A stretch of 64,000 nucleotides of DNA. Origin: Curtobacterium pusillum (GTDB lineage Bacteria; Actinomycetota; Actinomycetes; Actinomycetales; Microbacteriaceae). The position numbers and the translations under genes are program-made. Position 1 is the first letter of the stretch. Every line of letters starts with the position of its first letter. The notes under the pieces are model-generated. The model was not told where the DNA came from, did no database searches, and saw only the letters and a list, made by a program, of their open reading frames with translations. The DNA is taken from contig NZ_JABMCE010000085.1 in the NCBI RefSeq assembly GCF_013359865.1, forward strand, positions 124,001-188,000, in the 5' to 3' direction. This document shows, in pieces, positions 1 through 7,948 of this stretch.

Positions 1-59
1 TCGCCGGATCAGGGACTCATCGAGACCACGGCTTGTCGGGCCCGGGGCGGCACCGCGGG

Positions 60-614
60 TCAGGAACCGATCGCGGTCTGCGTCAGCGTGAAGGCGAGGG
101 CGCCGACGTTGAGCGTGCCGCCCTGGCCGGTCGTCGCCGTGGACGGCAGCGCGATGGTGAAGACGACCTTCACGGTCGAGGTCGCCGACGAGGGGGAGAC
201 CACGAAGGTGTTCGCGTTCGCGGTCGACTGCACGACCGACGCGCTCGAGGAGGTCACCGCGAGGGTCTTCGTCGTCGCGGCGAGCAGCGCGGCGTCGCCG
301 GTGATGCTCTGGTTCGCGTAGGTGAGGTTGGCCTTGAGGTCCTGGCCGGTCGCGCCGATGGTCAGCGTCTGCGTGAACTGGTACGTGTTGCCCGGGACCA
401 TGAGGGCGTTCGCCGGGTTGATCGTCGTCGAGCGGCCGTTCGTGACGTCCGTCCACACGCCGTCGTTGTTGGCGCTGAGGGTCAGCGAGCCGGAGCTCAC
501 GGACGACGCGGCGCTGCTGGCGCTGGCGTTCCAGAGGGCGAAGGTGCCCGCTCCACCGAGGAGGAGGGCGACACCGGCGGCGCCGGCGATGGCGCCGGTC
601 ACGATCTTGTGCAT
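60..614 (-). CDS. SipW/TasA-type secreted protein with alternate signal peptide
   Basis: A 184-residue secreted protein. The N-terminus (MHKIVTGAIAGAAG, then a Gly/Ala/Leu-rich stretch ending in LWNASASS) looks like the alternate-type signal peptide found on TasA/camelysin-like proteins that are cut by the SipW signal peptidase in Gram-positive bacteria. The rest is Ser/Thr/Ala-rich and predicted beta-rich, without cysteines or a catalytic motif. The start is set at the Met that opens the signal peptide; longer in-frame upstream starts would bury it. No SipW gene is in view, but it could lie beyond the left edge. The role is probably a surface or matrix component; this is inference from the signal type only. 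Confidence 0.75.
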   Translation of the reverse strand: MHKIVTGAIAGAAGVALLLGGAGTFALWNASASSAASSVSSGSLTLSANNDGVWTDVTNGRSTTINPANALMVPGNTYQFTQTLTIGATGQDLKANLTYANQSITGDAALLAATTKTLAVTSSSASVVQSTANANTFVVSPSSATSTVKVVFTIALPSTATTGQGGTLNVGALAFTLTQTAIGS

Positions 615-949
615 GGGGAGTCCGTTCTGCGCGTTCGGGCGCGCTGAGGCCACCGGCAGTGCCGATGGGACGATGTCATCGGCCCCTGGTTCGCGGGGCC
701 GCGGCTGACCGATGCCGGAGGGTGGTCGCCGGGCTCCGCGACGTGACACGTCTCGGGCGGGCTGGACTCGCTCTCTGGTGATGACGCTACTCGTCCCCCA
801 AAGTGCGGACAAGGGGAAACATGCGTCTGAATGGACCCAGTACGGGGGGCATTTTCGTCCCCGACAGTGCGGACACGGTTTGTACCCCGGTCTCCGCGGA
901 ATGCGGACCGTCCCCGTACCGTTGCACCGACCGGAAACGAGGAGGGCCC
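615..949. promoter_or_regulatory. Divergent intergenic region with a pair of direct repeats
   Basis: This 335-base gap separates the secreted protein (leftward) from pnuC (rightward) and contains no credible gene. It holds two copies of a 24-base sequence, at 791-814 and 855-878, matching at 21 of 24 positions; the shared core is AGTGCGGACA preceded by TCGTCCCC. Each copy has GTCC and GGAC ends in inverted orientation. A looser third copy (ATGCGGACCGTCCCC) starts at 901. Paired repeats 64 bases apart before a vitamin transporter are candidate operators, but the regulator is unknown. Confidence 0.5.
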
Positions 950-1615
950 ATGGGCATCGTGCGATGGCTGTTCGACGCGCAGCTCGTCATCGGCGACCAG
1001 ACCGTGCTCTGGCGTGAAGTGATCGGCAACGTGTTCGGGTTGCTCAGCGCCCTCGGTGGGATGCGTCGCAAGGTGTGGGCGTGGCCGGTCGGCATCGTGG
1101 GCAACGCCCTGCTCTTCACCGTCTTCATGGGTGCGCTCTTCGACACCCCGAACCCGGTGAACCTGCTCGGCCAGGCCGGGCGGCAGGTGATGTTCGTCAT
1201 CGTCAGTGTCTACGGCTGGTACCGGTGGACGCACCGACCCGACGACGCGACGACCGTGATCGAGCCGCGCTGGGCCTCCTGGAAGACCCGCGGACTGCTC
1301 GTCCTCGCACTGGTGGGCGGGACCGCGGTCCTGACACCGATCTTCCGCGCCCTCGGTTCGTACGAACCGGTCTGGAGCGACGCGTGGATCTTCGTCGGGT
1401 CGCTGCTGGCGACGTACGGCATGGCGAAGGGGTGGGTCGAGTTCTGGCTCATCTGGGTGGCGGTCGACCTCGTGGGCGTGCCACTGCTGTTCTCGGCGGG
1501 GTACTACGCGTCGGGGCTCATGTACGTGTTCTACGGGGTCTTCACCCTGACGGGCTTCTTCGTCTGGATGAAGCAGCGGACCGAGCCGTCGGCCGCTCCC
1601 GTCACCGTCGGCTGA
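950..1615 (+). CDS. pnuC: PnuC-family nicotinamide riboside transporter
   Basis: A 221-residue membrane protein of the PnuC family, which moves nicotinamide riboside (or another unphosphorylated vitamin) across the membrane by facilitated diffusion, with trapping by a cytosolic kinase. The family's conserved features are visible: the early segment WAWPVGIVGN (residues 43-52) and the aromatic motif GWYRW (89-93) in a later helix, with about seven hydrophobic segments. Length matches the family. The start is the ATG after a clear AGGAGG ribosome site at 940-945. The candidate repeat operators upstream fit vitamin-dependent control. Substrate (NR versus thiamine or riboflavin) cannot be fixed from sequence. 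Confidence 0.85.
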   Translation: MGIVRWLFDAQLVIGDQTVLWREVIGNVFGLLSALGGMRRKVWAWPVGIVGNALLFTVFMGALFDTPNPVNLLGQAGRQVMFVIVSVYGWYRWTHRPDDATTVIEPRWASWKTRGLLVLALVGGTAVLTPIFRALGSYEPVWSDAWIFVGSLLATYGMAKGWVEFWLIWVAVDLVGVPLLFSAGYYASGLMYVFYGVFTLTGFFVWMKQRTEPSAAPVTVG

Positions 1616-1682
1616 GGCGTGCCCGTCCGCGGCCCCCGCTCTGGGACGAGACACCCGCGCGCCCGTGCGGTGTGATGGTCGA

Positions 1683-2315
1683 ATGGAACACGACCACGAC
1701 GCTGCGCTCGAGGGTGAGCAGTCCCTCGCCGAGCGGATCGTCCGCGGAGCCATCCGCGCCTATCGTCTGCACCCGTTCGACAGCGTGGACGCGAACGTCG
1801 TCGCCGAGACCGCCGGCATCCCGGTCGACACGGTGCAGCGACTGTTCCCGACCTGGGACGCCCTGCTGCTCGTGACGTACGACCGCTGGACGCAGCTCCG
1901 CGGGACACGTCGCACGAAGCCGCCGAAGTGCACGATCGACCACCTCCGCATGACCCTCGCCGAGGACGTCGCGGACCCCGGTCTCGTCCGTGTGCTCGCG
2001 GGCGTGATCACCATCGCGGCAGCCGACACCGGTTTCGCCGAGCTGTTCCGGAAGCGCTTCGAGGAGTACGCCGAGCAGCTGTCGACGGGGCTCCAGCACG
2101 ATGTCGACGGAGGCTCGGAGCGCCTGGCGATCCCCGCCTACCAGGCGGCCACGCAGCTGCTCGCCGTCTACGAGGGGTTGCAGATCCAGATGCTCGTGCG
2201 GCCCCACATCGACGTCCTCGTGGAGTTCGACCGTGCGGTCCGGACCCTCCGCAAGGGATGGCGAGAGCGCGAGGTGCCGGCCTGGGACCTCGACGAGGCC
2301 GTCCTGACGAGCTAG
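1683..2315 (+). CDS. TetR/AcrR-family transcriptional regulator
   Basis: A 210-residue regulator. The N-terminal third has the TetR helix-turn-helix layout (roughly residues 15-60, recognition region AETAGIPVDTVQRLFPTW), although the turn is degenerate compared with typical members. The rest is a helical ligand and dimer domain of normal size. An in-frame GTG at 1665 is possible, but the ATG at 1683 has TGTGAT six bases upstream, in keeping with leaderless starts elsewhere here. It points toward the NatAB-like exporter genes that converge on it, so it may or may not control them. Confidence 0.7.
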   Translation: MEHDHDAALEGEQSLAERIVRGAIRAYRLHPFDSVDANVVAETAGIPVDTVQRLFPTWDALLLVTYDRWTQLRGTRRTKPPKCTIDHLRMTLAEDVADPGLVRVLAGVITIAAADTGFAELFRKRFEEYAEQLSTGLQHDVDGGSERLAIPAYQAATQLLAVYEGLQIQMLVRPHIDVLVEFDRAVRTLRKGWREREVPAWDLDEAVLTS

Positions 2316-2337
2316 GGACGGACGCGGCCGCGGGCCG

Positions 2338-3555
2338 TCAGTGCGTCCGGCGTCGCCACGACGCGATCTGCTTGAGCGTCACCTTCGACCCGTACTGCGC
2401 GACGGAGTGCCGGAACAGGTACTCCGCGAACCACAGCAGCAGACCGGCCACGACGAACACCTCGACGATGCAGACCACCGATTCGGTGACGGTGAGCGAT
2501 CCGACGGCGTTCCGGACCATCGCCGTGATGGGCGTGAACGTCGGGAAGTACGTGAAGAAGGCCGCGATCGGCGACGACGGGGTGGTCATCACGAAGAACG
2601 CCGCGTAGAGCGGGATGATCAGCGAGAAGATCGCCACGGACTGCAGCGCCGAGGCGTCCTTGATCGACGGCACGGCGGCGCCGACGGCGACGAACAGCGC
2701 CGACGCGAGCAGGACGCCGCCGACGAGCAACAGCGCGCCGACCGCCATCCGCCACGGGTCGACCACGAGCCCGCCGAGGCGCGACGCGATGAGCGGGAGC
2801 GCGGCGAGCAGGCCGATCAGCCCCGGGACGACGAACACCCCGACCTGCACGAACCCGACGAGCAGCATCGCGATGACCTTGCCGCGGATGAGGTCGCCGG
2901 CCGTCACGGTGGTGAGGATCATCTCGGAGATGCGGTTCTCCTTCTCCTCGACCACCACGGTCACCATGCGGGTGGCGAGCAGGATGACGAGTCCGAAGAA
3001 CGCCGCGACGTAGAGGAAGGGCGGCACGATCGACAGCCAGCCCGGGGCGACCTTCCCGTCGGCGTACGTCGTGAGGTCGGTGTCCGGCGGGGTGCGGAGG
3101 AGCTGCACGGACTCGGGATCGTCGACGGTCGCGGCCACGCTCTGCTCGAGCACCCGTTCGGCGAGCGAGGAGTACCCGCCGTTGCCGAAGAGCCCACGGT
3201 CGGCGGCCTCGACGCGGATCGGTGTCGTGGAGGGTGACCTCGGGAACTCGATGAACGCGTCGAGCGTGCCGTCGCGGACCGCCGCACGGTCGGCCGCCGC
3301 GTCCGAGGACGGCGACCCGCCCCACTTCGCGGCGACGCGTTCGGACACGAGCCCGGAGTCGTCGACGTACCGGAACGGGGTCTTCGCGGCCGACGAACTC
3401 GTCATGACCGAGTCGGTGCCCGCCGCCTGTCCGACGCCGACGAGCAGGGAGACGAGCACGATGACGACCGGCAGCGCGAGCGTGCCGATCCAGAAGGCGG
3501 GTTTCTTGACCGCGCGGACGAACTCGAACCGGATGACGGTCCCGAGCCGGCTCAC
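2338..3555 (-). CDS. ABC-2 type permease, NatB-like exporter subunit
   Basis: A 405-residue permease of the NatB/ABC-2 type. One hydrophobic segment sits near residues 18-42, followed by a large soluble extracellular loop (about 45-200) and then five to six membrane segments. Its GTG start overlaps the TGA stop of the upstream ATPase by four bases (GTGA), so the two are translationally coupled. NatAB systems export sodium or toxic compounds; other members of the family export peptides or drugs. Substrate is not predictable here. The gene converges with the TetR regulator across a 22-base gap. Confidence 0.8.
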   Translation of the reverse strand: MSRLGTVIRFEFVRAVKKPAFWIGTLALPVVIVLVSLLVGVGQAAGTDSVMTSSSAAKTPFRYVDDSGLVSERVAAKWGGSPSSDAAADRAAVRDGTLDAFIEFPRSPSTTPIRVEAADRGLFGNGGYSSLAERVLEQSVAATVDDPESVQLLRTPPDTDLTTYADGKVAPGWLSIVPPFLYVAAFFGLVILLATRMVTVVVEEKENRISEMILTTVTAGDLIRGKVIAMLLVGFVQVGVFVVPGLIGLLAALPLIASRLGGLVVDPWRMAVGALLLVGGVLLASALFVAVGAAVPSIKDASALQSVAIFSLIIPLYAAFFVMTTPSSPIAAFFTYFPTFTPITAMVRNAVGSLTVTESVVCIVEVFVVAGLLLWFAEYLFRHSVAQYGSKVTLKQIASWRRRTH

Positions 3556-4484
3556 GCGGCGACCCCCGTCGACTCCCCGACGAGCGCGTCGTGCCCGTAC
3601 ACCTGCACGAAGATCTCGTCGAGCGGGATGCGGCGCATCTCGAACCCGGTGACGTGCACCCCGGCCGAGACGAGCGACGCGAGGATGTCCGACCCGTCCG
3701 CCGCGGCCGTCGGTGTGGGGACGAGGTAGGCCACGTGTCCTTCGTGCCGGGCCAGCCGGTAGAGCGACGACGGCGGCACGGGGCCGTCGAGTCCGACCCG
3801 GGCGACGGCGCCGCCGAAGGCGTCCTGCACGTCGGGGATGGTGCCGTACGCCGCCGCGGTGCCGTCCTTGAGCAGGAGGATGCGGTCGCAGAGTCGTTCG
3901 ACCTCGTCCATGTGGTGCGTCACGAGGATCACCGTCGCGCCGTCGGCCTTGCGCTCGTCGACGAGGTCGAGGAGCAGCCGGCGGTTCACCGGGTCGAGGC
4001 CCTTCGTCGGCTCGTCGAGGATGAGCAGGCGCGGCCGGTCCATGATCGTGATGCCGAGCTGCACCTTCTGCTGCTGGCCGCCGGAGAGCTTGTCGACACG
4101 GAGCTTCGCACGGTCGGCGAGTCCGACGCGGGCGAGGTACTCCATGCTCCAGGCGGTCGCCTCGGGTCCGCGCAACCCGCGGAGCCGGCCGAAGTACGTC
4201 ATCACGTCGATGACGGACTCCTTGCGGTACAGCCCGCGTTCCTCGGGCAGGTAGCCGATGCCGCCCGTCGCGGGCCGGTACGGGTGGCCGTCGATGGTGA
4301 GCGTGCCGGCTGTCGGGGTCGTGATGCCGAGCAGCGCGCGGATCGTGGTGGTCTTGCCGGAACCGTTGCTGCCGAGGAGCCCGAAGGTCTCTCCGGGGGC
4401 GATGTCGAAGGACAGCCCGTCCACGACGTTCCGGTCGCCGAAGCGCATCACGAAGTCCCGCACACCGATGCTCGCCCCGGCCAT
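3552..4484 (-). CDS. ABC transporter ATP-binding protein, NatA-like
   Basis: A 310-residue ATPase that powers the adjacent permease. It has Walker A GSNGSGKTT (residues 38-46), the signature LSGGQ (133-137), Walker B LLILDEP (153-159) and an H-loop in VTHHMDE. The C-terminal 80 residues form the DUF4162-type extension usual in NatA-like exporters. The ribosome site GAGGGGCGAGG lies directly upstream of the ATG. It is the first gene of a two-gene operon coupled by a GTGA overlap. Confidence 0.88.
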   Translation of the reverse strand: MAGASIGVRDFVMRFGDRNVVDGLSFDIAPGETFGLLGSNGSGKTTTIRALLGITTPTAGTLTIDGHPYRPATGGIGYLPEERGLYRKESVIDVMTYFGRLRGLRGPEATAWSMEYLARVGLADRAKLRVDKLSGGQQQKVQLGITIMDRPRLLILDEPTKGLDPVNRRLLLDLVDERKADGATVILVTHHMDEVERLCDRILLLKDGTAAAYGTIPDVQDAFGGAVARVGLDGPVPPSSLYRLARHEGHVAYLVPTPTAAADGSDILASLVSAGVHVTGFEMRRIPLDEIFVQVYGHDALVGESTGVAA

Positions 4485-4654
4485 CCTCGCCCCTCTCGAC
4501 GGGACCGACCATACCGGTGTCGCCTGACGGGCAGGCTCGCGAGGGTGGGTACATGCGGCTGCGACGGCACCGATGTCGGCGGTTCCGCCGTATGTCTTAC
4601 GCCCGCAAGTGCGGTCTTCGTAGCGCCGGGAGGGCCGGCGGGGGAAGGAACACC

Positions 4655-5029
4655 ATGTACAAGAGGCTCACTGCCGCGATTCTCGGACTCAGCCTTCTGG
4701 GCGGCTCGGTTGTCGCCGCGGTTCCCGCACAAGCGTCGACCGCGCCGAAGTACCTCTGCTACAACAACGGGTCCGTGCCGAAGCAATTGACGGCGAACAC
4801 GAGTCCGAAGACCTGCAACGGCATCTACCGCATCACCGTGAGCGGCAAGATGGTTGCGCAACTCGACAACCGCAGGGTGAAGAACTACGCCGACCTCCTG
4901 AAGCGTCTGCAAGCCGGCTACACGGCGTCGCAGAAGTGGTGCGCGCAGAACTCGCTCACGTGCACGATCGTGACGTCGGTTGGATCGCTGCTGCTCGGCG
5001 GAGTCATCAAGCGGACCATCACGGGATAG
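4655..5029 (+). CDS. Small secreted four-cysteine protein, unknown function
   Basis: A 124-residue preprotein I cannot assign to a family. It has a classical Sec signal peptide (MYKRL, hydrophobic core, cleavage after VPAQAS near residue 28). The mature part of about 95 residues has four cysteines (YLC, KTC, KWC, LTC), enough for two disulfides, several lysines and arginines, and a hydrophobic tail (TSVGSLLLGGVIK). The start has the ribosome site GGGGAAGGA. It is followed after 13 bases by a 62-residue two-helix membrane protein. Its codons use A and T more than the neighbours do (CAATTGACG, AACAACGGG), which hints at transfer. A secreted toxin or bacteriocin-like peptide is possible but unproven. 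Confidence 0.6.
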   Translation: MYKRLTAAILGLSLLGGSVVAAVPAQASTAPKYLCYNNGSVPKQLTANTSPKTCNGIYRITVSGKMVAQLDNRRVKNYADLLKRLQAGYTASQKWCAQNSLTCTIVTSVGSLLLGGVIKRTITG

Positions 5030-5042
5030 TACGGTGAGCACC

Positions 5043-5231
5043 ATGACCCCAGCCCAAGCGCGGAAGTACGCCTCGTACCTCGCCATTGCGCTTGCCGTCG
5101 GCGTTGTCCTGCTCGTGCTCGGCCTGGCTCTGTCCGACGCGCTCCTCCGGACGACGGGCCTCTCGCTCGTCGTCGTGATGGCTTTGCTGCTGATCGTCCA
5201 GGCTGTCCGCTCCAGCAAGCACCGTGAGTAG
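5043..5231 (+). CDS. Small two-helix membrane protein
   Basis: A 62-residue protein with two hydrophobic helices (about residues 12-32 and 36-53) separated by a short DALLRTT turn, ending in a basic tail (RSSKHRE). It has no recognisable family. The box TACGGT sits at 5030-5035, seven bases before the ATG, so it may have its own leaderless promoter overlapping the end of the secreted-protein gene. Position after a small secreted protein, and size, resemble immunity proteins of bacteriocins, but that is a contextual guess. Confidence 0.55.
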   Translation: MTPAQARKYASYLAIALAVGVVLLVLGLALSDALLRTTGLSLVVVMALLLIVQAVRSSKHRE

Positions 5232-5252
5232 CCGAGCCTGCATCCTCCTCGC

Positions 5253-5306
5253 ACCGACTGGCGCGCCCCGTGCAACGCGAGCGTTGCACGGGGCGCGCCA
5301 GTCGGT
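5253..5306. terminator. Bidirectional terminator, perfect 26-bp inverted repeat
   Basis: Two perfectly complementary 26-base arms (5253-5278 and 5281-5306) are separated by only two bases; the core is GGCGCGCCCCGTGCAACGC. It sits between the end of the small membrane protein and the end of the GH13 gene on the other strand, so it can stop transcription from both sides. Confidence 0.85.
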
Positions 5307-5318
5307 CACCGGGTCACG

Positions 5319-6977
5319 TCAGGAACGCAACCAGGCGGTCCCCACACCCGACAGTGCGCCGTCTGCCACCGGCGCGGAAGCGAGCAGCAGCTCACCGGAG
5401 GGGAGTTCGTACGGCTCGTCGCCGAACACCGTGACGCTCGTCCAGCCGTTCGGCCGACGGAACGCGAGGACGTCCTCGCGGCCGGTCTCGAGCCACTCGA
5501 GGCGCTCCTCGGACTGCAGCTGACCACGCAGGCCGAGTGCCTTCCGGTAGAGGTTCAGCGTCGAGTCGGGGTCGGCGTCCTCGGCCTCGACCGAGTACTC
5601 CGCGAACCAGGCCGGCTGCGGCAGGTGCGAGCCGCCGGGCCCGAAGCCGAAGCTCCCGCCGGTCGTCGTCCAGGGGAGCGGCACGCGGCAGCCGTCGCGG
5701 CCGACGTCGACGCCCGGGTTCCGGAAGAACGCCGGGTCCTGGCGATCGGCGTCCGGGATGTCGCCGACCTCCTGCAGACCGAGCTCCTCACCCTGGTACA
5801 GGTACGCGGAACCGGGCAGGGCGAGCTCGAGGAGGGTCGCCGCCTTCGCGCGCCGCAGGCCGAGCGAACGGTCGAGCGCGTCCTGCGACCCGCCGGCGAG
5901 CAGCCAGGCGCCGCCCTGCTTCTGGTCCGACCCGTTCCGGGCGGGGAGGGCGTACCGGGTGGCGTGCCGCACGACGTCGTGGTTCGAGAACACCCACGTC
6001 GTCGACGATCCGGACTGCTCGGCGAGGCCGAGGTTGAACTCGATGATGCTCCGGAACTGCTCGGCGTCGAAGTCCGCTTCGAGCAGGTCGAAGTTGAACG
6101 CCTGCCCGAGCCCTTCGGCACTGGCGTAGCGGGCGCGGCGGTCGGCGGCGACCCAGGCCTCGGCCACGGCGGTCCGGGCGGGCGTGTACTCGTCGAAGAC
6201 CTTCCGCCACTCGGCGTAGATCTCGTGCACGTCGTCGCGGTCCCAGAGGATGTGCGAACCGTCCTTGGGCGCGGCGAGCACCTCGGCCCAGGTGGGCAGC
6301 TCGGTGGGCAGGTCCTTGGCCAGGCCGTGCGCGACGTCGATGCGGAACCCGTCGACCCCGCGGTCGGACCAGAAGCGGAGGGTGTGCAGGAAGTCGTCGC
6401 GGACCTCGCGGTTCGCCCAGTTCAGGTCGGGCTGCTCCTTCGCGAAGTTGTGCAGGTACCACTGGCCGTCGCCGACCGCGGTCCAGGCCGGCCCGCCGAA
6501 GATCGACACCCAGTCGGCCGGCGGGTTCTCACCGGAGGGGCCGGTTCCGTCGCGGAACACGTACCGGTCGCGCGCCTTCGAGCCCGCAGGGGAGGCGAGT
6601 GCCTCGCGGAACCACTCGTGCCGGTCGCTCGTGTGGTTCGGCACGATGTCCACGATGACGCGGATGCCCGCTCCGTGCAGCGCCTCGACCATGGCGTCGA
6701 ACTCGTCGAGCGTGCCGAGCTTCGGGTCGACGTCCCGGTAGTCGTCCACGTCGTACCCGCCGTCGGCGAGGGCGGACGGGTAGAAGGGGCTGAGCCAGAC
6801 GGCCTCGATCCCGAGCGACGCCAGGTACGGTACGCGCTGGGTGATGCCAGGGAGGTCGCCGATGCCGTCGCCGTTCGCGTCCGCGAAGGAGCGCGGGTAG
6901 ATCTGGTAGACGCTCGCTTGGCGCCACCAGGTGCCGTCGATGGCGGTCGGGTTCTGTGCGGGGAGCACGTCGGTCAT
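5319..6977 (-). CDS. GH13 alpha-glucosidase, cytosolic
   Basis: A 552-residue glycoside hydrolase of family 13 without a signal peptide, so it acts on imported oligosaccharides. The conserved regions are present: VDIVPNHTSD, then the nucleophile D214 in GFRIDVAH, the acid/base E273 in AVAEAW, and the stabiliser D334 in FSNHDVV. The N-terminus (WWRQASVYQIYPRSF) matches alpha-1,4/1,6-glucosidases. It is the last gene of the ABC importer operon. An alternative GTG start at 7031 overlaps the permease stop (GTGA) and would add 18 residues; I prefer the ATG, which has GAAAGGA upstream. Exact specificity (maltose, isomaltose, sucrose-type) is not determined. Confidence 0.9.
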   Translation of the reverse strand: MTDVLPAQNPTAIDGTWWRQASVYQIYPRSFADANGDGIGDLPGITQRVPYLASLGIEAVWLSPFYPSALADGGYDVDDYRDVDPKLGTLDEFDAMVEALHGAGIRVIVDIVPNHTSDRHEWFREALASPAGSKARDRYVFRDGTGPSGENPPADWVSIFGGPAWTAVGDGQWYLHNFAKEQPDLNWANREVRDDFLHTLRFWSDRGVDGFRIDVAHGLAKDLPTELPTWAEVLAAPKDGSHILWDRDDVHEIYAEWRKVFDEYTPARTAVAEAWVAADRRARYASAEGLGQAFNFDLLEADFDAEQFRSIIEFNLGLAEQSGSSTTWVFSNHDVVRHATRYALPARNGSDQKQGGAWLLAGGSQDALDRSLGLRRAKAATLLELALPGSAYLYQGEELGLQEVGDIPDADRQDPAFFRNPGVDVGRDGCRVPLPWTTTGGSFGFGPGGSHLPQPAWFAEYSVEAEDADPDSTLNLYRKALGLRGQLQSEERLEWLETGREDVLAFRRPNGWTSVTVFGDEPYELPSGELLLASAPVADGALSGVGTAWLRS

Positions 6978-7027
6978 GGAGGTCCGGGTCCTTTCGAGGG
7001 GGCTGGTGTCGTCGGTCACGGTCGTGC

Positions 7028-7948
7028 TCACTTGATGGCGCCCTGCGTCACGCCTGCCATCACCCATCGCTGGGTGATGAGGTAGACGATGATCGCCGGT
7101 GCCATCGCCATCAGGTACGACGCGAACGACACGTTGTAGTTGTTGCTGAACTGGGTCTGGAACATCTGCTGCAGCACCGGGAGTGTCTGCAGCGCCGGGT
7201 CGGAGGTGATCAGCGACGGCATCATGAAGTCGTTCCACGACGCGAGGAACGCGAAGATGCCGACGGTGGCGCTCATCGGTGCGAGCAGGGGGAACACGAG
7301 TCGCCAGAACACCTGCCCCGTGCTCGCACCGTCGATGCGTGCACTCTCCTCCAGCTCGGCCGGGATCGACCGCAGGAACGCGGTGAAGAGCAGCACGCTG
7401 AAGGACAGCTGGAACATGACGTGCAGGATCGCGACGCCGATCGGGTTGTCCAGGTGGGCGAGGCCGGTGAGCTTCACCTGCGACAGTGCGAGCACCGGGA
7501 ACGGCAGGAACATCGCGGCGAGCAGGTAGAAGAACGACCAGCGGAACAGTCGGCGGTCCCAGTTCCGGGCGATCGCGTACGCGGTGAACGACGCGAGCAG
7601 GATCGTCCCGACGACGGTGATCGCCGCGACGAGCACCGAGATCCCGAACGCCCGCGGGAAGTCGGTGAGCTCCCACGCCTGCACGAAGCCGTCGACGCTG
7701 AACGGCGCCGGCAGGGAGAACGCGTTGCCGTCGACGGACTGCGAGGTGGTCTTGAACGCCATCGTGAGCGTCACGTACAGCGGGACGAGGACGGAGAGGG
7801 CGCAGACGACGAGGGCGATCGTCACGGGCCAGTTCGCGCGGCCGCGGCCCTTGCCCGCAGCCCGACCGCCGGCGTCGCGGTCCGCGTCCACGGAGCGGAT
7901 GCTCCCGGTCTTCGTCGTCCCTGGTCGCAGGGGTGCTTGCAGGGTCAT
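7028..7948 (-). CDS. Sugar ABC transporter permease, MalG-type
   Basis: A 306-residue inner-membrane subunit of a carbohydrate importer (CUT1 class). It carries about six membrane helices and the EAA loop that docks the ATPase (EESARIDGASTGQVFWRLVFP). The N-terminal 40 residues are a basic, Gly-rich cytosolic tail. Its ATG shares one base with the TGA of the MalF-type partner upstream, so the two are coupled. No dedicated ATPase is encoded here; as in many actinobacteria, a shared MsiK-type ATPase elsewhere would energise it (known for such systems, inferred here). Confidence 0.9.
   Translation of the reverse strand: MTLQAPLRPGTTKTGSIRSVDADRDAGGRAAGKGRGRANWPVTIALVVCALSVLVPLYVTLTMAFKTTSQSVDGNAFSLPAPFSVDGFVQAWELTDFPRAFGISVLVAAITVVGTILLASFTAYAIARNWDRRLFRWSFFYLLAAMFLPFPVLALSQVKLTGLAHLDNPIGVAILHVMFQLSFSVLLFTAFLRSIPAELEESARIDGASTGQVFWRLVFPLLAPMSATVGIFAFLASWNDFMMPSLITSDPALQTLPVLQQMFQTQFSNNYNVSFASYLMAMAPAIIVYLITQRWVMAGVTQGAIK

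Noticed and set aside
1..59. Partial gene at the left edge
   Set aside because: The 59 bases show no convincing coding frame; they probably hold downstream sequence of the secreted-protein gene.
5253..5306. Attachment site or mobile-element end
   Set aside because: The perfect inverted repeat sits exactly between converging gene ends, has a two-base loop and no partner copy in the window; a terminator explains it.
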